64,000 nt of DNA from Algibacter sp045066735 (GCF_045066735.1 NZ_JBISHH010000024.1:496001-560000), one strand, 5' to 3'. Positions 33,917-43,316 are shown, numbered from the stretch's first letter. Made by a program: numbers and translations. Notes: generated by a model from the sequence alone, not told the origin.

Positions 33917-36900
33917 CTATCCTATTGTTAATTCTTCTACCATTGGTTCTTCAGTTGCTAAGCGTATTAAAGCGCTTTTGTATTCTGTTGGCATAACGCG
34001 AACAAAATTGCTTAAGCTTGTATCCCAATCTTCTAGTAATCGTTTACCTAATTTACTTTCGGTATATGTTACATGATTTTGGATAGTTGCTCTTAAATCA
34101 GCTGCATCTTCTTCTGTAATATCTTCAAAATCTATAGTTTCAGTATTACAAAGTCCGTTTACAAACTTATTTTCTGGATCGTAAACATAAGCAATACCAC
34201 CACTCATACCTGCAGCAAAGTTTCTTCCTGTAGAACCAAGAACAATTACTTTACCACCCGTCATGTACTCACAACAGTGATCTCCTACACCTTCTACAAC
34301 CGCAGTTGCTCCAGAGTTTCTTACCGCAAAACGTTCTCCGGCAATACCGTTAATATAAGCTTCACCTTGTACGGCTCCAAATAAACAAACGTTACCAACT
34401 ATAATATTTTTTTCAGCCAAGAAGTCTGCTTTTTCTGGTTTTTTCACAATTAATTTTGCTCCAGATAAACCTTTACCTAAATAATCGTTGGTATTTCCAT
34501 CGACCATAAATGTTAAACCGTGTGCACCAAAAGCTCCAAAACTTTGACCGGCAGAACCTGTAAACTTAATATTTAGAGTGTCTTCTGGTAAACCAAGATG
34601 TCCGTAAATTTTAGAAATTTCGTTACTTACAATAGCCCCAACCGAACGGTCTGTGTTTTTTATAGGGTATGATAAGTTCATTTTTTCTTTTCTATAAAGT
34701 GCACGATGTGAATCTTTAAGAATTCTAAAATCTATTACGTTATCTAAATTATGATCTTGTTGTTCGGTATTTTTAACAGACATGTGCTTATATGCCTCTG
34801 GCCTGTGTAAAATAGCCGATAAATCTAATCCTTTTGCTTTGTAATGGTTTATGGCTTTATTAGAATTAATTTTATGTGTTTGCCCAACCATTTCGCTTAA
34901 AGTTCTAAAACCTAATTGCGCCATAATGGCTCTTAATTCTTCTGCGATGTAGTAGAAGAAGTTAATCACGTGTTCTGGTGTGCCTTTAAAGTTTTTACGT
35001 AACTCTTTATCTTGAGTTGCAATACCAACTGGGCATGTGTTTAAATGGCATTTACGCATCATGATACATCCAGAGGCTACTAATGGGGCTGTTGCGAATC
35101 CAAATTCTTCAGCTCCTAATAAAGCTGCTATTGCAACATCACGACCTGTTTTTAATTGGCCATCACATTCTACAACAATACGGCTTCTAAGGTTGTTTAG
35201 CACTAAAGTTTGTTGTGCTTCTGCTAAACCAAGTTCCCAAGGTAAACCGGCGTGCTTTAATGATGTTAAAGGAGATGCTCCCGTACCACCATCGTAACCC
35301 GAAATAAGAACAACATCGGCTTTTGCTTTGGAAACACCAGCCGCAATAGTCCCTACACCAACTTCTGAAACTAATTTTACATTAATTCTTGCTTCACGAT
35401 TTGCATTTTTTAAATCGTAGATAAGTTGTGCTAAATCTTCAATAGAATAAATATCGTGATGTGGTGGTGGCGAAATTAAACCAACAAAAGGTGTTGAGTT
35501 TCTTGTTTCAGCAATCCAAGGCAATACTTTGTGTCCTGGTAACTGTCCACCTTCTCCAGGTTTTGCACCTTGAGCCATTTTTATTTGAATTTCCTTCGCA
35601 CTTGTTAAATAGTGAGAAGTTACTCCAAAACGACCAGAGGCTACTTGCTTTATTGCAGAGTTTCTACTGTCGCCATTACTATCTTTTTGGAAACGTTTAC
35701 GATCTTCTCCTCCTTCACCAGAATTAGATTTTCCTCCAATACGGTTCATGGCAATCGCTAAGTTTTCATGCGCTTCACGAGAAATAGACCCGTAAGACAT
35801 AGCACCGGTTTTAAATCGTTTAACGATTTCAGTCCATGGTTCTACTTCTTCTAATGGAATAGGATCTAAATTATCAAATTCAAATAAACCACGAATGGTC
35901 ATTAAATTTTCAGATTGTTCGTTTATTGCTTTTGCATAAACATCGTAACTCGCTTGATCACTTAATCGAACGGCTTGTTGCAATTTAGCAACGGTTGTTG
36001 GGTTAAATAAGTGACGTTCGCCATTTCTTCTCCAGCGGTAATCTCCACCAATATTTAAACCTAAGTTTTTATCAATAGTATTATCTGGGTAGGCTTGTTT
36101 ATAACGTTCGTTAATTTCTTTTTCAATTTCATATAAACCAATACCTTCAATTCTAGAAGCTGTATATGGGAAATATTTTTCAACAAATTGAGAGTTGAAA
36201 CCAACAATTTCGAAAATTTGAGAACCTCTATACGAGTGTAATGTCGAGATTCCAATTTTGTTCATGACTTTTAAAATACCTTTTCCAATCGCTTTATTGA
36301 AATTATCAACAGCTTTTTGCTCATCCATATCAGTAATAAAGCCTTCTTTAACTTGCATTCTGATAATTTCGTTTACCATATAAGGGTTTACAGCACTAGC
36401 GCCATAACCAAATAAAGTTGCGAAATGATGTGGTTCACGTGGTTCTGCAGATTCGATAATAATATCGAAATAAGAACGCTTACGTAAACGGTTTAATTGG
36501 TGGTTTACATAAGAGCAAGCCAATAAGCATGGAATTGGAGCAAATTCTTGATTTACACCTCTATCTGAAAGGATAATGATGTTTGTTTTGCGATCCAACG
36601 CTTTTTCTATTTGCATTATAATATCTTCCAAAGCATCTTCTAGACCATTTAGTCCTTGATTTTTTGGATATAGCATTTGGATAGTTTCAGCCTTAAAGCC
36701 TTCAATTGAGATATTTCTTATTTTTTCTAAATCGGGATTAGAAATTACCGGATTTTGAATTTTAAGTTTTCTACACTGTCTATCGGTAATACTGAAAATA
36801 TTTCTGTCTTTACCAAGGTTTAAACTAATATCTGTTACAATTTCTTCACGAATACCATCTAAAGGTGGGTTTGTTACTTGTGCAAATAATTGCTTAAAAT

Positions 36901-38431
36901 AGTTCGAAATAAGTTGAGGTCTATCGGATAAAACGGCTAAAGGGGTGTCGATACCCATAGAGCCCAAAGCTTCTTTTCCAACAATAGCCATTGGTGTAAT
37001 TACTTCTTGAATATCTTCAAACGTGTAGTTAAATAAACGTTGTCTTGTTTTGATATCAATAGTTTCTATCGAACAGGTTTCGTTATTATAAGGAACGTCC
37101 TTTAAGTGTAGTCTTGTATTATCTAACCATTCTTTATATGGTCTTTCTGAAACAATTTTACTTTTAATTTCTTCATCTTCGATAATACGACCTTTGTTCA
37201 TGTCTACCAAGAACATTTTTCCTGGTTCTAAACGTCCATGTCTTTCAACATCTTCAGGGGCAATATCAACCACGCCAATCTCTGACGACATGATTAATTT
37301 ACCGCTTTTAGTTACTGTATATCTAGATGGTCTTAAACCATTTCTATCTAATAAAGCACCAACATAATCACCATCTGTAAAGGGTACAGATGCTGGGCCA
37401 TCCCAAGGCTCCATGATACAAGCATTGTATTCGTAAAATGCTTTACGTTCGTCAGACATGGTAGCATGTTTCTCCCATGCTTCAGGAATCATCATCATCA
37501 TGATTTCTGGTAACGAGCGGCCAGTGTGTGTTAATAATTCTACAACCATATCCATAGAAGCCGAATCGGATTTTCCTGGAAGGATAATTGGGAATAATTT
37601 ATCTATTTGCGGTCCGAAAACATCAGATTTCATGATTTCTTCACGAACACGCATTCTACTTACATTTCCACGAAGGGTGTTAATTTCACCATTCTGGCAC
37701 ATGTATCTAAACGGTTGTGCTAATTCCCAAGTTGGCATAGTATTCGTAGAGAAACGTTGGTGAACAAGCGCTAAACGAGTTACTAAATCTATTTGTTGTA
37801 AATCTGTATAATATGGCCCGATATCTTCAGGCATGATAATACCTTTATATATTAGAGTGCTCGTTGAGAAACTAGGTACGTAGAAGTAGTTGCTTTCAGA
37901 AATTTTAGATTGACTAATAGTGTGCTCTGTTATTTTTCTTGCAGCGTATAATTTAGCTTTAAAATCGGCATCAGTAATATCTTCTGTTTTACCAACAAAC
38001 AACTGCTCAATATTCGGTTCAGATGCTAAAGCGATAGGGCCTAATTGAGAAGAATCTACAGGAACTTCACGCCATCCTAAAATAGAAAGACCTTGCGTTT
38101 TAACTTCGTTTTCGAAAGTGGTTTTGCAAAAATTATATTGGTTTTTCACCTTTGGCAAAAACACCATACCAACGGCATATTCTCGTTGTTCTGGGATATT
38201 AAAATCGCATACGCGTTTAAAATAATCGTGTGGAATATCAATTAATAAACCAGCACCATCACCGGTTTTTCCGTCGGCACTAACGCCACCACGGTGTTCT
38301 AATTTTACTAGAATTTCTAACGCGTCGTGAATAATTTGATTTGTTTTTTCTCCTTTAAGATTACAAATAAAACCAGCGCCACAGTTTTCGTGTTCAAATT
38401 CCGGTAAATAGAGTCCTTGTTTCTTCAGCAT
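33917..38431 (-). CDS. gltB: Glutamate synthase (NADPH) large subunit
   Basis: 1504 residues; makes glutamate from glutamine and 2-oxoglutarate. A 16-residue propeptide precedes Cys17 (ENCGAGF), the glutaminase nucleophile exposed after processing. The class II amidotransferase domain is followed by a central domain, the FMN-binding barrel (GEGGEDRKRF and AQGAKPGEGGQLPG, residues about 880-950), a [3Fe-4S] cluster signature CHLNTCPVGIATQ (about 1127-1139), and the gltB/FMN C-terminal beta-helix rich in Gly repeats (about 1250-1480). Operon with gltD. Confidence 0.97.
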   Translation of the reverse strand: MLKKQGLYLPEFEHENCGAGFICNLKGEKTNQIIHDALEILVKLEHRGGVSADGKTGDGAGLLIDIPHDYFKRVCDFNIPEQREYAVGMVFLPKVKNQYNFCKTTFENEVKTQGLSILGWREVPVDSSQLGPIALASEPNIEQLFVGKTEDITDADFKAKLYAARKITEHTISQSKISESNYFYVPSFSTSTLIYKGIIMPEDIGPYYTDLQQIDLVTRLALVHQRFSTNTMPTWELAQPFRYMCQNGEINTLRGNVSRMRVREEIMKSDVFGPQIDKLFPIILPGKSDSASMDMVVELLTHTGRSLPEIMMMMIPEAWEKHATMSDERKAFYEYNACIMEPWDGPASVPFTDGDYVGALLDRNGLRPSRYTVTKSGKLIMSSEIGVVDIAPEDVERHGRLEPGKMFLVDMNKGRIIEDEEIKSKIVSERPYKEWLDNTRLHLKDVPYNNETCSIETIDIKTRQRLFNYTFEDIQEVITPMAIVGKEALGSMGIDTPLAVLSDRPQLISNYFKQLFAQVTNPPLDGIREEIVTDISLNLGKDRNIFSITDRQCRKLKIQNPVISNPDLEKIRNISIEGFKAETIQMLYPKNQGLNGLEDALEDIIMQIEKALDRKTNIIILSDRGVNQEFAPIPCLLACSYVNHQLNRLRKRSYFDIIIESAEPREPHHFATLFGYGASAVNPYMVNEIIRMQVKEGFITDMDEQKAVDNFNKAIGKGILKVMNKIGISTLHSYRGSQIFEIVGFNSQFVEKYFPYTASRIEGIGLYEIEKEINERYKQAYPDNTIDKNLGLNIGGDYRWRRNGERHLFNPTTVAKLQQAVRLSDQASYDVYAKAINEQSENLMTIRGLFEFDNLDPIPLEEVEPWTEIVKRFKTGAMSYGSISREAHENLAIAMNRIGGKSNSGEGGEDRKRFQKDSNGDSRNSAIKQVASGRFGVTSHYLTSAKEIQIKMAQGAKPGEGGQLPGHKVLPWIAETRNSTPFVGLISPPPHHDIYSIEDLAQLIYDLKNANREARINVKLVSEVGVGTIAAGVSKAKADVVLISGYDGGTGASPLTSLKHAGLPWELGLAEAQQTLVLNNLRSRIVVECDGQLKTGRDVAIAALLGAEEFGFATAPLVASGCIMMRKCHLNTCPVGIATQDKELRKNFKGTPEHVINFFYYIAEELRAIMAQLGFRTLSEMVGQTHKINSNKAINHYKAKGLDLSAILHRPEAYKHMSVKNTEQQDHNLDNVIDFRILKDSHRALYRKEKMNLSYPIKNTDRSVGAIVSNEISKIYGHLGLPEDTLNIKFTGSAGQSFGAFGAHGLTFMVDGNTNDYLGKGLSGAKLIVKKPEKADFLAEKNIIVGNVCLFGAVQGEAYINGIAGERFAVRNSGATAVVEGVGDHCCEYMTGGKVIVLGSTGRNFAAGMSGGIAYVYDPENKFVNGLCNTETIDFEDITEEDAADLRATIQNHVTYTESKLGKRLLEDWDTSLSNFVRVMPTEYKSALIRLATEEPMVEELTIG

Positions 38432-38458
38432 AATCGTTTAAAAACTTGAGTTGAATTG

Positions 38459-38488
38459 TAAAGATATGCACTAGTATTTGAAATACAA
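38459..38488 (-). promoter_or_regulatory. Predicted gltBD promoter
   Basis: On the minus strand, TTG (38488-38486) is followed 19 nt later by TATCTTTA (38466-38459), one mismatch from TAnnTTTG. This gives a leader of roughly 20 nt before the gltB ATG. Confidence 0.45.
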
Positions 38489-38736
38489 TAGGGGCTAATT
38501 CATTATTTCGATTTTTTAGGAGAAGCGAAGATTAAAATAGGTATATATCAATAATATGACAGTTTTTTAATAAATATTCAATTCGGTTTTTTTAGTCAAT
38601 ATTATAGAAATATGAATTAATGCTAATATTTGGTTGATTTAATAGCAGGAATGCTATAAAATTTTATAAAAGACTAACAATAATTCAAACAATGTATTTG
38701 TTGAAAAATCAAAAAATAAAAATATTTACAAGAATA

Positions 38737-38807
38737 CCCCTAAAAAATCGGGGATAAAATTGTGTAATTGATAAAAGTGGGTGAATTACCCCTGTTTTTT
38801 ATGGGGG
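38737..38807 (+). promoter_or_regulatory. Paired CCCC-N9/10-GGGG palindromes
   Basis: CCCC 38737-38740 with GGGG 38750-38753, and CCCC 38789-38792 with GGGGG 38803-38807. Centres are 52-53 bp apart, about five helical turns. Relative to a start predicted near 38838 they sit near -93 and -40, the classic spacing of class I and class II activator sites. Confidence 0.45.
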
Positions 38808-38823
38808 TTAAAATATTTTGACC

Positions 38824-38831
38824 TAGTTTTG
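38824..38831 (+). promoter_or_regulatory. -7 box of the porin/amt operon
   Basis: TAGTTTTG fits TAnnTTTG exactly. It places the start near 38838, which supports translation from the ATG at 38885 instead of 38834. No clear -33 TTG is present, as expected for an activator-dependent promoter. Confidence 0.55.
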
Positions 38832-38884
38832 GCTTGTTCTTAACGAATAAACCAATAACTATTAACTTTAAAATAAACACAATT

Positions 38885-39883
38885 ATGAAAAACTTTTTTA
38901 AACTTTCACTGCTTTTTGTTGCTGCAATAGGCTTTGCTCAAGAAGATGAAAAACCAAAATTATCTATTAGCGGTAGTGTAGATGCTTATTACCAAACATA
39001 TTTAACAGCTCCGGATAATGTAGGTGCTGGTTTTGGAACTGCGTTTGCAGGACAATCAGGATTTGCTTTAGGTATGGGTAATCTTATAGCGAGTTACGAA
39101 GGTGAAAAAGCAGGAGCAGTACTTGATTTAGTTACTGGGCCAAGAGGTGCAGGTGCTACTTTCAATAGTGATATTGTAGATGGTATTGTAAATCAAGCAT
39201 ATGTTTACTGGAATGTTTCAGAAGGAACAACATTAACTTTTGGTAGATTTAATACGTTTTTAGGGTACGAAGTAATTTCTCCTGCTGCAAACTTTAACTA
39301 CAGTACATCTTACTTATTTTCTAGTGGGCCTTTTTCTCACATGGGTATAAAAGCTGATTTTGCTCTATCTGATGATTTTAGCTTAATGTTAGCAATTACT
39401 AATCCATGGGATGTTAATGATACTTCAATGACTGGAGAATATGCATTAGGTGCTCAATTAGGATATAAAGGTCAATTCTTAAATTTATACTACGATAGTG
39501 GGTCTAACGATGGTTTAGGTTTTGAGGTTGATTATACAGGTGGTTTTGATTTATCTGAGACTTTCTTTATGGGAATCAATGCAGCGTATAATGATAATGA
39601 TGGTGCTGGTTTCTACGGAGCAGCTTTATATCCTCAAGTAGCTACTTCTGATAGTTTTTCTTTAGGGTTAAGAGGTGAGTATTTTGGATACCATGGTGAT
39701 GGTGATGATTTACCAAGTGTTTTCGCTACAACTTTAACAGGTAGCTATACTGTAGATAACTTAATTATTAAGCCAGAAATTAGATTAGATTCATGGAGTA
39801 ATGATGAGCCATTTGTAGATAACGATGGAATGGCTAGCGATAACTTAGCTGCATTTACTTTAGCTGCGATTTACACTTTCTAA
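38885..39883 (+). CDS. Outer-membrane beta-barrel porin-like protein
   Basis: 333 residues from the ATG at 38885: signal peptide (1-19, ending IGFAQE), then SISGSVDAYYQTYLTAPD and repeated amphipathic strands with glycine turns (ALGAQLGYKGQFLNLYYDSG), ending ...AAIYTF with a terminal Phe. Its acidic, glycine-rich character is typical of Bacteroidota OMP_b-brl_2-type porins. First in the run porin-amt-glnB-amt, so it probably lets ammonium or small nitrogen compounds through the outer membrane. The longer ORF start at 38834 lies ahead of the predicted transcription start. Confidence 0.85.
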   Translation: MKNFFKLSLLFVAAIGFAQEDEKPKLSISGSVDAYYQTYLTAPDNVGAGFGTAFAGQSGFALGMGNLIASYEGEKAGAVLDLVTGPRGAGATFNSDIVDGIVNQAYVYWNVSEGTTLTFGRFNTFLGYEVISPAANFNYSTSYLFSSGPFSHMGIKADFALSDDFSLMLAITNPWDVNDTSMTGEYALGAQLGYKGQFLNLYYDSGSNDGLGFEVDYTGGFDLSETFFMGINAAYNDNDGAGFYGAALYPQVATSDSFSLGLRGEYFGYHGDGDDLPSVFATTLTGSYTVDNLIIKPEIRLDSWSNDEPFVDNDGMASDNLAAFTLAAIYTF

Positions 39884-39897
39884 GATTAAAATATTAC

Positions 39898-39924
39898 AAA
39901 TCCCCGTTTTTTAAACGGGGATTT
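39898..39924. other. Perfect 12-bp-arm hairpin between porin and amt
   Basis: AAATCCCCGTTT (39898-39909) pairs with AAACGGGGATTT (39913-39924). It contains CCCC-N11-GGGG, like the upstream palindromes. It has only a short T-tract, so it may be a weak terminator that lowers downstream expression, or an mRNA-stabilising end. Confidence 0.5.
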
Positions 39925-39959
39925 AATAGTGCTATTATTAACTAACCAAAAAATATAAT

Positions 39960-41252
39960 ATGATGTCAATATTAAATTTACCTTTATTAATTCAGGATAC
40001 CGCTGCTATCGAAGGCGATATGGGAATGATGTGGATGCTAATCTCTGGTATTCTTGTTTTCTTCATGCAAGCAGGTTTTTTCTTAGTGGAGTCAGGAATG
40101 ACAGATTCTAAGAATGCTGTAAACATTGCCATGAAAAATTTCCTAGATATCGCAGTAGGTTCTTTAGCTTTCTGGTTTATAGGATACTCTTTAATGTACG
40201 GAGCAGACCAAGGTGGTGGATTTTTCCATTGGGGAGGTTTCACATTCTCTCAAGGTGCTGCCGATTTATTCTTTCAAACTGTATTTGCTGCAACTGCTGC
40301 AACTATTGTTTCTGGTGCTGTAGCCGGAAGAACAAAATATACAACTTATGCAATTTTTAGTATTGTTTTAACTGCTTTTATTTACCCTATCGCTGGTGGT
40401 TGGGAATGGAATGGTGGTTGGTTAAACAACACTGATGGTATTATGCCTGCTGAATTTATCGATTTTGCTGGATCGTCTATTGTTCACTCTGTTGGTGGAT
40501 GGGCTGCACTTGTTGCTGCTTGGATGGTAGGTCCTAGAATTGGGAAATTCTTAGATGGTAAGCCTGTTGAAATGCACGGTCACAACCAAATGTATGCTAC
40601 TTTAGGTGTATTTATTCTTTGGTTAGGATGGTTCGGTTTTAATGGAGGTTCTCAATTAGCTTGGGGTGGTGATGATGCTACTGCAGCTTCTCAAGTGGTT
40701 TTAGTAACAAACTTAGCTGCTTCTGCTGGAGCATTAGGTGCTTTACTTTTAACTTGGATTAAAAATGGAAAACCAAACTTAAGTATGACTTTAAATGGTG
40801 CACTTGCTGGTTTAGTAAGTATTACTGCTGGTTGTGGAAACATGAGCGAAGGTGGTGCTGTATTAGCTGGTCTTGTTGGTGGTATTCTTGTAGTATTCTC
40901 AATTGGTTTTGTAGAAAAAACATTAAAAATTGATGATGCTGTAGGTGCAATTTCAGTACACGGTATTTGTGGTGCTTGGGGAACTTTAGTAATAGGTCTT
41001 TGGGGTATCGATGGTGATGCTGGAATTGGAATTCTTAATGGTGGAGGTGCTGCTCAATTAGGAGCACAAGCTATTGGGGTTTTAGCATATGCTGCTTGGG
41101 CTATCGTTTTATCTTTTGTTTTCCTATTTATCATGAAGAAAACTATTGGATTAAGAGTTACAGAAAAAGAAGAAATTGCTGGTCTTGACTGGACAGAGCA
41201 TGGATCTATCGCTTACCATGGTAAGAGACAAAGAGAAATTGAAGAAGAATAA
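39960..41252 (+). CDS. amt: Ammonium transporter, Amt family (first copy)
   Basis: 430 residues, about 11 membrane spans. Marks: FLVESGMTDSKNAVNIAMKN near residue 41, HSVGGWAALVAAW (pore His) near residue 177, LGWFGFNGGSQLAWGG near 220, and HGICGAWGTLVIGLWG (second pore His) near 335. The cytoplasmic C-terminus is basic. It lies downstream of the porin with a hairpin between, then a terminator (41280-41306) separates it from glnB. Its closest local relative is the second amt at 41768. Confidence 0.95.
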   Translation: MMSILNLPLLIQDTAAIEGDMGMMWMLISGILVFFMQAGFFLVESGMTDSKNAVNIAMKNFLDIAVGSLAFWFIGYSLMYGADQGGGFFHWGGFTFSQGAADLFFQTVFAATAATIVSGAVAGRTKYTTYAIFSIVLTAFIYPIAGGWEWNGGWLNNTDGIMPAEFIDFAGSSIVHSVGGWAALVAAWMVGPRIGKFLDGKPVEMHGHNQMYATLGVFILWLGWFGFNGGSQLAWGGDDATAASQVVLVTNLAASAGALGALLLTWIKNGKPNLSMTLNGALAGLVSITAGCGNMSEGGAVLAGLVGGILVVFSIGFVEKTLKIDDAVGAISVHGICGAWGTLVIGLWGIDGDAGIGILNGGGAAQLGAQAIGVLAYAAWAIVLSFVFLFIMKKTIGLRVTEKEEIAGLDWTEHGSIAYHGKRQREIEEE

Positions 41253-41279
41253 AAATTATTATTTACTATAAATGTTTAG

Positions 41280-41306
41280 AAAGATGTCTCAAAAGGGCAT
41301 CTTTTT
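41280..41306 (+). terminator. Probable terminator of the first amt
   Basis: AAAGATGTC (41280-41288) pairs with GGCATCTTT (41296-41304), with one G-T pair, followed by a T-run. Confidence 0.7.
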
Positions 41307-41407
41307 AAACGTTTATCACAATTCAAAAAAACCTTTTGATGTTCTAGTTTTATAGAATTCAAATAATTTTTACCTTAACAAACTAAACATATTTAAGAAA
41401 TGAAATT

Positions 41408-41746
41408 ATGAAAAAAATTGAAGCCATTATTAGAAAATCCAAATACCGTGTAGTGAAAGAAGCGTTACATGAGGTTGGTGTAATATTTTTCTCTTACTGG
41501 GACGTAACTGGTCTTGGAAATGAAAAAGAGGGGCATGTTTATCGTGGCGTTAGTTATAGTACTAGTGATATACAGCGTAGGTATCTTTCTATTGTTGTAA
41601 ACGATGATTTTGCTGATGTTACAGTGAAAACAATTATTAACTCTGCTGGAACGGGAGAAGTTGGTGATGGTAAAATATTTGTATCCGATGTACAGGAGTG
41701 TTATAGAATTAGAACTGGAGAGAAAGGTAGTGACACATTAAAATAA
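41408..41746 (+). CDS. P-II family nitrogen regulatory protein
   Basis: 112 residues; small trimeric signal protein that senses ATP/ADP and 2-oxoglutarate and blocks Amt pores. MKKIEAIIRKSKYRVVKEAL is the typical start. The T-loop region GHVYRGVSYS keeps the Tyr used for uridylylation in Proteobacteria. Downstream, GTGEVGDGKIFVSDVQECYRIRTGE is the usual ATP-binding end. It is directly upstream of the second amt (21-bp gap), the standard glnK-amtB arrangement. Confidence 0.93.
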   Translation: MKKIEAIIRKSKYRVVKEALHEVGVIFFSYWDVTGLGNEKEGHVYRGVSYSTSDIQRRYLSIVVNDDFADVTVKTIINSAGTGEVGDGKIFVSDVQECYRIRTGEKGSDTLK

Positions 41747-41767
41747 TAACTCAATTAAACTAATAAC

Positions 41768-43000
41768 ATGGAATTACTTACAATAAATAATGTATGGATG
41801 ATGGTCTGTACAGCCTTAGTTTTCTTTATGCATACAGGTTTTGCATTTTTAGAAATTGGACTAACTAGACAGAAAAACACATTAAATATATTATTTAAAA
41901 ATATTTTTATCATTACAATAGGCTTGCTTCTATATTGTTTAGTAGGCTTTAACTTAATGTATCCTGATTTTGCTGAAGGTTCTGCTGGTATTTTTGGCTT
42001 TGCGGGCTTCGGTTTAGAGGCTCCGGTAACTGCGGAAGGTGCTTTAGATTTAGCTTATAATGAAGGTTATACATATTGGACGGACTTTTTGTTTCAAGGC
42101 ATGTTTGCTGCAACAGCGGCAACTATTGTTTCTGGAGCCGTTGCTGAGCGTATGAAAATTGGGCCTTTTATGATGTTTACTATAATCTACGTTGGGTTTG
42201 TTTACCCAATTGCTGGCTCATGGAAATGGGGTGGTGGATTTTTAGATCAATTAGGTTTTTACGATTTCGCAGGTTCTACCTTAGTGCACTCTGTAGGTGG
42301 TTGGGCAGCTTTAGTTGCTGTTTTCTTATTAGGCCCGCGTATTGGTAAATTTAAAAATGGAGAGCCTCAGGCTATTCCTGGTCACAATATACCATTAGCA
42401 ACTGCTGGTGTTTTAATACTTTGGTTAGGGTGGTTTGGTTTTAATGGTGGTTCTGTGCTTTCTGCAGATCCTGAGTTAACATCTTTAACTTTGGTTACAA
42501 CATGTTTAGCTGCTGCAGCTGGTGGAGTTGTTGCTGCTATGGTAACTTTAATTAAATACAAAAATCTAGATTTAACTATGTTTTTAAATGGTATTTTAGG
42601 TGGTTTAGTTGGTATTACTGCGGGTGCAGACGTGATGACACCTACTAGTGCTATTATTATTGGTGCTGTTGCAGGTGTGCTTATCGTTTTAGCTGTAAGT
42701 TGTGTGGATGCTTTAAAACTTGATGATCCTGTTGGTGCTATTGCTGTACATTTAATTTGTGGTATTTGGGGAACTTTAGCGGTAGGTATATTTTCTACAA
42801 ACTCAGAGCATACATTTATGGCTCAATTAATAGGTGTAGCTTGTTATGCTGGTTTTTGTTTAGTAACCTCTTTTATTATTATATTTACATTGAAAAAGGT
42901 TGTTGGAATTCGAGTTTCTGAAAAGGAAGAGCTAGAAGGTTTAGATGCGCATGAGCATGGTATGGAAGCTTATCCAGATTTTAGATCTAACGATCACTAG
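41768..43000 (+). CDS. amt: Ammonium transporter, Amt family (second copy)
   Basis: 410 residues, about 11 membrane spans. MMVCTALVFFMHTGFAFLEIGLTRQKNTLNILFKN opens the family fold; HSVGGWAALVAVF (pore His), LGWFGFNGGSVL and HLICGIWGTLAVG (second pore His) follow, with the basic KKVVGIRVSEKEELEGLDAHEHG tail shared with the first copy. In an operon with the P-II gene, so its gate is probably P-II controlled. The two Amt proteins are clearly different in sequence and probably not a recent duplication. Confidence 0.95.
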   Translation: MELLTINNVWMMVCTALVFFMHTGFAFLEIGLTRQKNTLNILFKNIFIITIGLLLYCLVGFNLMYPDFAEGSAGIFGFAGFGLEAPVTAEGALDLAYNEGYTYWTDFLFQGMFAATAATIVSGAVAERMKIGPFMMFTIIYVGFVYPIAGSWKWGGGFLDQLGFYDFAGSTLVHSVGGWAALVAVFLLGPRIGKFKNGEPQAIPGHNIPLATAGVLILWLGWFGFNGGSVLSADPELTSLTLVTTCLAAAAGGVVAAMVTLIKYKNLDLTMFLNGILGGLVGITAGADVMTPTSAIIIGAVAGVLIVLAVSCVDALKLDDPVGAIAVHLICGIWGTLAVGIFSTNSEHTFMAQLIGVACYAGFCLVTSFIIIFTLKKVVGIRVSEKEELEGLDAHEHGMEAYPDFRSNDH

Positions 43001-43037
43001 AATAGAACTATTTAACTAATCAGTTTATATATTGTTA

Positions 43038-43074
43038 AAAAGGTGTTTTGCTTTATGCAAAACACCTTTTTTTT
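43038..43074 (+). terminator. Terminator of glnB-amt
   Basis: A 14-bp perfect stem (43038-43051 with 43057-43070), 5-nt loop and T-run. Confidence 0.88.
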
Positions 43075-43188
43075 ATAATAATTTTTAATTAAATTGAAGT
43101 TGTAGAGGGTAGTGTTTTTGCGGTGTTTAGATGCTTATTAATGCCATTAAAAGGTCGTCTTGTTAGCTGTACTGCCGCTGCAATAAGT

Positions 43189-43284
43189 GCGCAAGGGATA
43201 GTAGTGAAAAGCCCACAGCTGCAACAATGGTAATTGATGCAGCGAGGACTTGTAGCGAATAGCCCGACCCTTTTTGGGTTGCGC
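43189..43284. repeat. Structured intergenic repeat, copy 2 (inverted)
   Basis: Read on the minus strand: head GCGCAA (43284-43279), AAAAGGGTCGGGCT core, internal hairpin GCTGCA-CAAT/ATTG-TGCAGC (plus-strand 43218-43243) and tail TTGCGC (43194-43189). Head and tail pair, as in copy 1, but with a different sequence, so both sides of the closing stem have changed together. Confidence 0.75.
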
Positions 43285-43316
43285 CCTAATAAAAATAATA
43301 GAAGATGTTTTAACGT

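Larger units (their letters stand above)
38432..38884. other. Divergent regulatory region gltB / porin-amt (453 bp)
   Basis: No gene is visible. It holds the gltB promoter (38459-38488), two CCCC-N9/10-GGGG palindromes (38737-38753 and 38789-38807) and an exact -7 box for the rightward operon (38824-38831). The middle (38490-38700) is very AT-rich with no structure I can name. Confidence 0.6.

Noticed and set aside
38834..38884. Longer start for the porin-like protein
   Set aside because: It precedes the transcription start predicted from TAGTTTTG (38824-38831) and would put 17 polar residues before a good signal peptide.
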